A stretch of DNA of 64,000 bases, from positions 841,046-905,045 of the forward strand of contig NZ_LT575472.1 of the NCBI RefSeq assembly GCF_900086595.1, in the 5' to 3' direction. The stretch is from Clostridium nigeriense. GTDB taxonomy: Bacteria; Bacillota; Clostridia; Clostridiales; Clostridiaceae. The notes under the pieces were generated by a model. The model was given only the letters and a program-made list of their open reading frames with translations. It made no database searches and was not told where the DNA came from. Positions 17,665 through 25,800 of the stretch are shown here, piece by piece; the stretch's first letter is position 1, and each line of letters starts with the position of its first letter. The translations under genes and the position numbers were made by a program.

Positions 17665-18903
17665 ATGATAATTTATTCTAAAAATATATATTTGGAAGAT
17701 AAAAAAATAAGTGGATTTATTAAAATAGAAGACAAAAAGATTATTGATATTGCTGAAACAGAAGAGGAATTAAAAAGGGATTCTTTAAAGGATTATATTT
17801 TGAAGAATTTAAATTGGAATAGTGATAATGAAATTCTTGATTATACAAATCTTACAATAATCCCTGGCTTTATAGATAATCATATTCATGGTTGGGGGAC
17901 AGGCTCCTTTTGGTTTGAAAAATCAAAGAAGTCTATAACAGAAATGCAAAAGCATCTACCAAAGGAGGGGGTTACATCTTTCCTTGCAACAACTGGAGCA
18001 GATACTACTGAAGAAATATTAACTCAAATAGATGAGGCTAGTGATATATATGAATTTGAGCAAGTTGGAGCAGATATGATAGGAGTTCATTTGGAAGGAC
18101 CATTTATAAGTAAAGATTATAAAGGGATGCAAAAGGAAGAAAATTGTATATTACCTAATCTTGAATATATGAAGCTGTTTTACAATAGACAAAAGTCAAA
18201 AGACTTAATAAAATTAATGACCATGGCTCCGGAATTAGATGGAGCAAAGGATGTAGCTGAGTTTTGCAGAGAAAAAGGAATACAACTTTCAATTGGTCAT
18301 ACTGGAGCTACCTTTGATAAAATAAAAGAAATGAAGGATTGTGGCTTTGGAGGCTTTACTCATACCTTTAGTGGAATGAGAGGAATGCATCATAGAGAAC
18401 TAGGAGTAGTGGGGGCAGCCCTATACTTTGATGATATGTATTGTGAATTTGCTAAGCAAACAGGACTAACAGTAAAACATGAAGCATTTGATATTGCTTT
18501 AAGAATAAAGACAAGTGATAAAATTATTTTATCTACTGATTGTTGTGGACTTGCTATGACAGATAAGCCTTGGCATCATTATGTAAGAAAGATAACTATT
18601 ATTCCACAAGATGATGGGGTAATGATAAAACATGATGATGGAAGAGAAGAAGTAATAGATAACAGCAAATATGAAAATGTAAGAGATTTAGAAATGAGCT
18701 ATATAGATTCAGTAAAGAATGTTATTAAGCATTCTAAGGTAGATCTATTTGATATAATGAAGATGGCAAGTATAAATCCAGCTAAATATATAAATGTTTA
18801 TGATGAAAAGGGAAGCATAGCAGTAAATAAGGATGCTGACTTATTAGTTATTGATGATGATTTTAATTTGATTGAGACTATAGTTAGAGGAAAAGTATAT
18901 TAG
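17665..18903 (+). CDS. NagA-type N-acetylglucosamine-6-phosphate deacetylase
   Basis: 412 residues. It shows amidohydrolase metal and active-site motifs in order: GFIDNHIHGWG (HxH near 75), HLEGPFIS, IGHTGATFD, THTFSGMRGMHHRE, and STDCCGLAM with the catalytic aspartate. NagA normally has THLFNAM; the THTFSGM here and the extra length mark it as divergent. NagA converts GlcNAc-6-P to glucosamine-6-P plus acetate. Directly downstream of a HAD phosphatase and near a PTS and a lyase, it probably acts on an acetylated amino sugar phosphate that may not be GlcNAc-6-P itself. Confidence 0.85.
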   Translation: MIIYSKNIYLEDKKISGFIKIEDKKIIDIAETEEELKRDSLKDYILKNLNWNSDNEILDYTNLTIIPGFIDNHIHGWGTGSFWFEKSKKSITEMQKHLPKEGVTSFLATTGADTTEEILTQIDEASDIYEFEQVGADMIGVHLEGPFISKDYKGMQKEENCILPNLEYMKLFYNRQKSKDLIKLMTMAPELDGAKDVAEFCREKGIQLSIGHTGATFDKIKEMKDCGFGGFTHTFSGMRGMHHRELGVVGAALYFDDMYCEFAKQTGLTVKHEAFDIALRIKTSDKIILSTDCCGLAMTDKPWHHYVRKITIIPQDDGVMIKHDDGREEVIDNSKYENVRDLEMSYIDSVKNVIKHSKVDLFDIMKMASINPAKYINVYDEKGSIAVNKDADLLVIDDDFNLIETIVRGKVY

Positions 18904-18915
18904 ATTATATATAAG

Positions 18916-18953
18916 CCCTTAGTGAAAATATTAATTAGTATTTTTGCTAAGGG
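18916..18953 (+). terminator. Terminator after the NagA-like gene
   Basis: CCCTTAG-TGAAAATA pairs with TATTTTTG-CTAAGGG around a short AT loop. The following bases are AT-rich (TAATTTAATTA) rather than a pure T-run. Confidence 0.7.
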
Positions 18954-19135
18954 TAATTTAATTATACTTTTTTTATTTTTTTAAAAAATTAAATTGTATT
19001 ATAGTTAAAAATATAATGTATGATATAATACATTTTTGGTGAGAATTTTGTTAAAAAATAGAAGTTTATAATTGGAAATGTATTAAAATATTGAAAGGTA
19101 AATGAATTAAATAAAAAATATATAGGGTGGTCTGT

Positions 19136-19996
19136 TTGAATAAAAGAATATGTATTTTTATTTTATTGATTATATTAATTTTAAACACTGTATTTTCTCA
19201 AAATGTTTATGCTGAAGATGAAAAGAATATTATTAGAGTTGGAGTATTTTATTTAGAACTATATGCATACTTAAATTCTGATGGTGAAATAGATGGTTAT
19301 TATAGAGAACTATTTGATTTAATTGCTGAAAAAATGAATGTAAAGGTTAAATATATTTTAAGTGATATAAAAGATTTGGGTACCAATTTAGATAATGGAG
19401 AAGTAGATATAATTTTAGGAGCTGCTATAACAGAAGAAAATGTAGAAAATTATATTTTTAATAAGCATAGTATAGCCTTAGAAGGTTTTGCACTTTATAC
19501 TAATGCTAATATAGAGTCAGTTAACTTTGAAAATTTAAATGGTTTAAGATTTGGATATATAGAAGAAAGTCAGAAGTCACAATGGATTTTTAAATTTTTC
19601 AAATCAATTAGTATAGATGTTGTTCCAGTAGTAGCTAGTAGGTATCCTGAGTTAGAAAAACTTATGGAGGATAATGAAATAGATTTAATGATTGATAGTG
19701 CTTATGGTTTTAATAAGTACAAAAAAATATATGAATTTGTAGGAGATCAAGTTTATATAGCTGCTACTAAAGAAAATCAAAAGTTATTAGACCAAATAGA
19801 TAAAGCTATAGCTGATTATTATAAGGAAGATGGATATTTAATACCTAATCTTTATAATAGCTATTTTGATGAAGAACACAATAAAATTGATAAAAGTATA
19901 AGTATATTAACAGTAAGCATAATCTTAATTTTTATTATATTTTTTATTATTTATATTACTCCTAAATTAAAAAAAGTTTTAATAAGAAAAAAATAA
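19136..19996 (+). CDS. Solute-binding (SBP_bac_3) domain protein, upstream half of a split SBP-EAL protein
   Basis: 286 residues: signal peptide or anchor (about 1-26), a family 3 solute-binding domain (about 32-230, VGVFYLELYAYL ... DGEIDGYYRELFDLIAEKM), then a C-terminal membrane helix (about 250-272) and TPKLKKVLIRKK before TAA 19994. The downstream paralogue continues from this very point into an EAL domain. Here the EAL sequence follows in the -1 frame, directly after A AAA AAA. The start is TTG 19136 behind AGGGTGG. The domain probably senses an amino acid or similar ligand outside the cell. Confidence 0.8.
   Translation: MNKRICIFILLIILILNTVFSQNVYAEDEKNIIRVGVFYLELYAYLNSDGEIDGYYRELFDLIAEKMNVKVKYILSDIKDLGTNLDNGEVDIILGAAITEENVENYIFNKHSIALEGFALYTNANIESVNFENLNGLRFGYIEESQKSQWIFKFFKSISIDVVPVVASRYPELEKLMEDNEIDLMIDSAYGFNKYKKIYEFVGDQVYIAATKENQKLLDQIDKAIADYYKEDGYLIPNLYNSYFDEEHNKIDKSISILTVSIILIFIIFFIIYITPKLKKVLIRKK
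19987..19993 (+). other. A7 slippery heptamer at the SBP/EAL frame break
   Basis: Seven A lie in the canonical phase A AAA AAA relative to the upstream frame, immediately before its TAA stop. A -1 shift here, or one extra A in the transcript, joins the upstream product to an uninterrupted EAL-domain frame (19981-20751). No strong downstream stem-loop is visible. Confidence 0.7.
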
Positions 19997-20157
19997 ACAA
20001 TAGATTAAAAAATAATAGATATTTACTTTATTATCAACCGATATATAATTCTATAAAGGAAGAAATAGTAGGGTTTGAAGGTTTATTAAGATTAAAAGAT
20101 AAAAATAATAATTTAATATCACCAGCGAAGTTTATACCAGAAATTGAGAAGAATAAT

Positions 20158-20751
20158 ATGCTTTTTGATGTAACCTTATGGATAATAAAAAGGGTAATAT
20201 TAGATTATAAAGAAATTAAAAAGTATAATTGCATAAGTAATGATAATTTTTATATTTCTCTTAATTTATCTATAGATGAGATTCAAAATAATGAATTTAT
20301 AGATAAAGCTATAGAATTACTAAATGAATCTAAATTAGAAAATAAGAGTAATTGCTTAGAAATAGTAGAAAGAGTAGGAATAAAAGATTTGCATAAAATA
20401 GTGAACAATATATCTAGGTTAAAAAATGCTGGTTTTAAAATAGCCATAGATGATTTTGGAACGGAATATTCTAATTTAGATGTTCTTGAAAAGTTAGATG
20501 CAGATATTATTAAAGTTGATAAAAACTTTGTAGATGGGTTAGGACAGCATTTAATAAAAAATGAAACTATTTTATTTATATTAAGAGTATCAAAAAAAGA
20601 AGAGAAATCTGTTGTGTTAGAGGGTGTAGAGGATAAAGAGCAAGATAATATAATAAAAGGCTTTAATAGTAAAAATGTATTTGTACAAGGGTATTTTTAT
20701 AATAAACCCATGGGAAAAGAAAAGATTAAGGCTTTGCAATATAGTTCTTAG
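20158..20751 (+). CDS. EAL-domain c-di-GMP phosphodiesterase, downstream half of a split protein
   Basis: The frame is open from 19981, and the first canonical start is ATG 20158, which would remove the EAL strand itself (FEGLLRL at about 20070-20090). The catalytic set is complete when read from 19981: E-G-L-L-R, SLNLS, LEIVER, IDDFGTEYSNL, IIKVDK, LEGVEDKEQ and VQGYFYNKP. It is thus expected to hydrolyse c-di-GMP only if made as a fusion by frameshifting or slippage. As an isolated 197-residue product it would lack the first metal ligand. It ends 9 nt before the second paralogue. Confidence 0.72.
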   Translation: MLFDVTLWIIKRVILDYKEIKKYNCISNDNFYISLNLSIDEIQNNEFIDKAIELLNESKLENKSNCLEIVERVGIKDLHKIVNNISRLKNAGFKIAIDDFGTEYSNLDVLEKLDADIIKVDKNFVDGLGQHLIKNETILFILRVSKKEEKSVVLEGVEDKEQDNIIKGFNSKNVFVQGYFYNKPMGKEKIKALQYSS

Positions 20752-20760
20752 GAGGAAGTT

Positions 20761-22371
20761 ATGAAGATAAACTTGAAAGCTTTATTCTTTATATTGATCT
20801 TTACTTCTACTTTACTAATTGGTAAAAATGTAAAGGCTGAAACAAATAATTATAATGATAAAATATATAAAATAAGTGTAATTAAATTAGAGTCATATGT
20901 TGATATGGACGAAAAGGGTGAATTTCAAGGATATTGTATAGATTTCTTTGATTTAATAGCAAAAGAATTAAACTTAAAATATAAATATGTTTTAGTAAGT
21001 GTTGTAGATTCTATTAATAAACTTGAAGATGGAGAGTTAGATTTTGCTCTTGGAATAACTTTAACAGAATCAAGGGCTGAAAAGTTGATATTTAATGTAA
21101 ATCCAATTACGTATGAAAAATTTGCTTTATATACAAGTAAAAATATTAATTCATACAATTTAAATGAGATGAATGGACTAAGATTTGGAGCAATAAAAGG
21201 AGGAGCAACTAAGTGGATATTGGATTTCTTTAAGGCTGCAAATATAAATGTAGATACAGTATATGGGGATAATTATGATGAAATAAATGAATGGATAGAT
21301 AATGGATCCATTGACTTAATATTAGATAGTGCTTATAAAGAAACTAAATATAAAAAAATATATAAATTTGTAGAAGCACAAGTATATATAGCTGCTAATA
21401 AAAATAATAAGGAACTTATTAATAATATAGATAATGCTATAGTTAAAATAAATAAGACACAAGGAAATAAGATAGATAATCTTTATAATAGTTATTTTAA
21501 TAAAGATAAGCTAAAAAAAGAAAAAATAGAAAATGCTTTAATGATATTATTAAAAATTATATTTTTATTAGTTGTAGTAAAAATTGTATTTCCAAAATTA
21601 AAAAAAGAGTTATATAAAATAAAGATTAGAAAATCATTAAAAAAAGGTGTATATTCAATTTGCTATGAACCAATTTATAAAGCTAAAACTAAAGAAATAG
21701 TAGGTTTTGAAGCTGTATTAAAAGATAAAATAAAAAATGAGTATTTAGACTCTTCTAAGGAGTTATTATCTAAATTTAAAGAAGATGGTGTTATTTTTGA
21801 TTTATGTATTTTGGAATTAGAAGTAGTAGTTTCTAATTATAAGGAAATGAAAAATTACGAATCTTTAAGTAACAGCGATTTTTATATATCCTTAAACATT
21901 CCTATAAATCAACTTAAAAATAATAAATTTGTTGATAAAATAATTGATGTATTAAATAAATCTAAATTACAAAGAAGTAATATTTGTATTGAAATTATGG
22001 GGAATATTAACGTAAGAAATATTGATATTATAATTGAAAATATAAAAAGATTAAAAGAAGCTGGATTTATAATAGCAATATATGACTTTGGAATAGAATA
22101 TTCAAATTTAAATATAATTAAAGAATTAGATATAGATATAATAAAAATAGATAAAACTTTTAACTCTAATATGGATAAGAGTTTAATAAAAAATGAAATA
22201 ATATTATTTATTTCAAGAATAGGAAAAGCCCAAAATAAATTTGTTGTTTTAGAAGGTATTGATGAGTTAGAACAAGATAAAAAAGTAAAAGAAATAGATA
22301 ATGATAAATTATGTGTACAAGGCTCCTTTTATAGTGATCCAATCTCTATAGAAGATATAAATAAGTTATAA
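20761..22371 (+). CDS. SBP_bac_3-TM-EAL fusion protein with degenerate EAL domain
   Basis: 536 residues: signal or anchor (about 5-28), solute-binding domain (about 38-240), membrane helix (about 258-280), EAL-like domain (about 295-535). It is the intact form of the upstream split gene. Active-site motifs have decayed: the R of the EAL signature is K (EAVLKDK), the DDFG motif is YDFG (IYDFGIEYSNL), and EGVE is EGID. The first aspartate of DDFG binds metal, so catalysis is doubtful. It may bind c-di-GMP or another protein instead. ATG 20761 follows AGGAGGAAG. Confidence 0.85.
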   Translation: MKINLKALFFILIFTSTLLIGKNVKAETNNYNDKIYKISVIKLESYVDMDEKGEFQGYCIDFFDLIAKELNLKYKYVLVSVVDSINKLEDGELDFALGITLTESRAEKLIFNVNPITYEKFALYTSKNINSYNLNEMNGLRFGAIKGGATKWILDFFKAANINVDTVYGDNYDEINEWIDNGSIDLILDSAYKETKYKKIYKFVEAQVYIAANKNNKELINNIDNAIVKINKTQGNKIDNLYNSYFNKDKLKKEKIENALMILLKIIFLLVVVKIVFPKLKKELYKIKIRKSLKKGVYSICYEPIYKAKTKEIVGFEAVLKDKIKNEYLDSSKELLSKFKEDGVIFDLCILELEVVVSNYKEMKNYESLSNSDFYISLNIPINQLKNNKFVDKIIDVLNKSKLQRSNICIEIMGNINVRNIDIIIENIKRLKEAGFIIAIYDFGIEYSNLNIIKELDIDIIKIDKTFNSNMDKSLIKNEIILFISRIGKAQNKFVVLEGIDELEQDKKVKEIDNDKLCVQGSFYSDPISIEDINKL

Positions 22372-22383
22372 TGATTACTAAAT

Positions 22384-22412
22384 GGCTATCTTAAAAAGAT
22401 AGCCTTATTTTT
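22384..22412 (+). terminator. Terminator after the SBP-EAL genes
   Basis: GGCTATCTT and AAGATAGCC pair and are followed by TTATTTTTT. Confidence 0.9.
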
Positions 22413-22533
22413 TCACTATATTTTTCTGAAGTTTTTAAAAATCATTTTACTAATAGGATATGCTTGAGTTATTATTGGTTAGGGAAAATAATGAAAAGGT
22501 ATTATTCTTAGATTTAAATTAAATTGGAAAATA

Positions 22534-22562
22534 TTTACAAAAAATAATTTTTATGGTATCAT
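22534..22562 (+). promoter_or_regulatory. Promoter of the GH20 gene leader
   Basis: TTTACA, 17-bp spacer, TATCAT. Transcription would start near 22569, just before the RAT-like element. Confidence 0.65.
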
Positions 22563-22576
22563 GTAAATGATTAAAG

Positions 22577-22604
22577 AGCGTGTTACCTAAGAAGGGCATA
22601 AGCT
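22577..22604 (+). ncRNA. RAT-like antiterminator hairpin in the GH20 gene leader
   Basis: Reads AGC-GUGUUA-CCU-AAGA-AGG-GCAUA-AGCU. It has an outer stem AGC/GCU, an inner stem CCU/AGG and two internal loops that resemble those of the canonical BglG/LicT RAT in this window (AUUGUUA and GCAAGA). Its 3' end forms the start of the terminator at 22600, as in true RATs, so the two folds exclude each other. A sister copy precedes the GH84 gene. Confidence 0.6.
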
Positions 22605-22641
22605 AACTTATTCAATATAGGGATAAGTTGGCTTTTTTTTA
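22600..22641 (+). terminator. Leader terminator upstream of the GH20 gene
   Basis: AGCTAACTTATTC pairs with GGATAAGTTGGCT over 13 bp around a 7-base loop, followed by eight T. It lies about 190 nt before the GH20 start and so should block expression unless it is antiterminated. Confidence 0.85.
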
Positions 22642-22827
22642 TAATGATAGTTCAGTTAATGAATTTAGGACTTAAAAGGTAACATATTTAAAATATTGAA
22701 GGGAGGTAGATAAAAATTTTTATCTGTCATAGTGGGTCACTATGAATACTATAAGATGCCCGGGGCAGTTGAGTATTTGCTCCTAATAGTTATAAAAATA
22801 AAAATTTGATTAAGGGAGAAGGGAATA
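22642..22827 (+). other. Structured 5' leader of the GH20 gene
   Basis: After the leader terminator come a strong but unused ribosome binding site (GAAGGGAGG near 22699), an 18-bp perfect palindrome AGATAAAAATTTTTATCT, the inverted repeat CATAGTG-GGT-CACTATG and the GC-rich palindrome TGCCCGGGGCA. Short frames start here (MNTIRCPGQLSICS, and MPGAVEYLLLIVIKIKI from the GC-rich stretch), but neither is well supported as a peptide. The GH20 gene has its own ribosome binding site further on. Confidence 0.45.
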
Positions 22828-25800
22828 ATGAAGAATAAGATGGATAATATTTCGAAAAGAATATTACTACTATTCATAGTCATTACTATGTTGTCTTCTT
22901 TTGTACCTGTAAGGGCAGAAGTAAATACAGAAGTACAACGAGAGAATTTAGCTTTAGGGAAAAGTGCTACTGCATCAGGATATGAGTCAGGAAGCAAATT
23001 TACAGCAGATAAAGTTATAGATGGGACAGTAGATAGAACGACCGATATTAATAAAGGAGGCAGCTCAAGATGGGCATCAGAGCTTAATGCAGTTAAGCCA
23101 TGGATTATAATTGATTTAAAAGAAGTTAAAGCTTTTGATGAAGTTGTAATTGAATGGGAGAGAAGAAATGTAAATTCATATAAAATAGAAGTATCAGATG
23201 ATAATTCTACATGGACTGCAATTCATAATAGTACAACTAAAAATGAGTTTAGAGAAGTTTTAGATGTTGGTTCACAAAATGCAAGGTATGTAAAGATAAC
23301 TATAGATAATTATTCTCCAACACAAGAAGGTAGTACTGTTAGTTGGAATACAGTATCAATATATGAAGTTGAAATATATAATAATGAACCAGTAGAACCA
23401 GAAGAGCCAGAAGTTATAGTGCCAGCAGCTGGAGAGAATGTTGCATTGAGTAAAACTGCAACTTCATCAAGTAATGAAACTAGTACATTAACAGCTGATA
23501 AAGCGGTAGACGGAATAAAATCAAAGGCTTCTAGATGGGCAAGTGCTGTATCATCAGCTGAACAATGGATTACAGTTGATTTAGGTGCTAAAACTCAAAT
23601 AGAAAATGTAGTTATTGAATGGGAAAGAAAAAATGCTACAGAATATAAGTTACAAACTTCTGATGATAATAGCAATTGGACTGATGTATATATAGCAACA
23701 TCAGCGCCAACACAAAATAGACAAGAGATTAATTTAGATGAAGCTGTTGCTACTAGATATGTAAGAGTTTTTATTGGTAAGCATAATGCAACTGCTGATG
23801 GAGTTACTTGGAATAATGTATCTATATATGAAATTGAGATATATAATGGTGGAATTCCACAGGGGTTAGATGAAATTGCAAATTCTATAAATGTTAGGAG
23901 TCTTACTCTTGAAGATGAAGAATTGCCAATGCCATCTGTAGCAGAAGGATATGAAATTTCATTTGTTGGAGCTGATTATGAAGAAGTTATCGGAGCTGAT
24001 AGGGAAATATATAGACCATTAGTAGATAAAACTATTCGTGTTAATTTTAAAATAACTAAAGGAAATGAAGAGGCATATACTCCAGATATAGAAGTATTAG
24101 TACCTGGATCAAATGAAGTTACAGGTAATGAAGTGCCAACTGTTATCCCAGAACTTAGAGAATGGTTAGGGGGAAGTGGTAACTTTGAAATTAATAATGG
24201 ATCAAGAATAGTTATTTCACCTTCTTCAGAAGCTGAATTAAGTGAATATATGAATGTTTTTTCAGAAGACTATAAAGATATAGTTGGTAAAGAAATAGAA
24301 GTAGTAGTTTCAGACTCACCAAAAAAAGGTGATTTCTACTTTGAATTGAATGATAAACGTCCAGAACTTAGAACTGAAGGATATTATATGGAGATTGGTG
24401 ATTTTGTTAAGGTTGAGTCTAATGAAGCAGACGCAGCATTTCTTTCAACAAGAACAATATTACAAATATTAAAGCAAAATGGAACAACTATTCCACAAGG
24501 AATTACAAGAGATTATCCATTATCAGATATAAGAGGATTCATGTTAGATGTGGGAAGAAAACCTATTTCATTAGACTTCTTATATGATATTACAAAGCTT
24601 ATGTCTTGGTATAAAATGAATGATTTCCAAGTTCATTTAAATGATAACTATATTTGGGTTACTCAATATGGTGCAAATGCAATAAAAGAAGCTTATGCAG
24701 GATTTAGATTAGAGTCAAATGATGTAGGAGAAAATGGTGTTCCACTAACATCTACAGATTTATCATATACTAAGGAAGAATTTGGACAATTTATTGATGA
24801 CTCTAAGTTATATGGTGTCAACATAGTACCAGAAATTGAAAGTCCAGCACATGCCTTATCATTTATGAAAGCTCATCCAGAGTATGCTTATGGAAAAGGT
24901 GCTAATAAAGGTGTTGGAGAAAATGCAGCAATGTTAGATGTTACAAACCCAGAAGTAGTTGATTATATAAAAGGAATATTTAGTGAATATACAGATGGAG
25001 AAAATCCAGTATTTAGAGATACTACAGTTCATATAGGAGCAGATGAGTTCTATGGAAGTGCAGAGGAATATAGAGCTTATACAGATGAAATGCTTAAATA
25101 TATAAGAGATGTAAAGGGCAGAACAGTAAGAGTTTGGGGAAGCCTTTCTCAGAAAATAGGTAAAACTCCTGTAACATCTGAAGGTGTAGAAATGAATATT
25201 TGGAATAATGGATGGGCAGATCCTTCAGATATGTTTAATTTAGGTTATGATTTAATTAATACTGAAGATGGAAAGTTATATATCGTTCCAGATGCAGGAT
25301 ATTATTATGACTATTTAAATACAAGTTATATATATAATAATTATGAAGTGAGTAAATTTGGAAATGGAGATGTAATTCCGGCAGGTTCACCACAAATGCG
25401 TGGAGGAATGTTTGCAGTTTGGAATGATATGATTGACAAAAAAGCTAATGGTATAGTTGAAATAGATATTTATGATAGAGTATTACCTGCTGTTCAAGCT
25501 GTATCAGAAAAGATGTGGGGAGTAGCAGAGGATAAGACTTATGCTGAATTTAAAGAAGTTGCAGCTAAGGTATCAAATGCTCCAAATTCTAATCCAAGAT
25601 ATAAAGTAGAATCTGAAACAGAAAAGGTTTTAGAATATAATTTTAAAGCTACTTCAAATGATACAGTACCTGATAATTCAGGAAATGGATATAATTCAGT
25701 AGCTCTTAATAATGCTACTGTAAAAAATGGAGTATTAAAATTAAATGATGATAATAGTTATTTACAAAGTGCTATAGAAAATATAGGACCAAACTATACA

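Noticed and set aside
18954..19135. c-di-GMP riboswitch upstream of the EAL genes
   Set aside because: No conserved GEMM-type core is visible; the stretch is plain AT-rich leader.
22749..22997. Minus-strand 82-codon frame over the GH20 start
   Set aside because: It is antisense to the GH20 signal peptide and leader, with no ribosome binding site.
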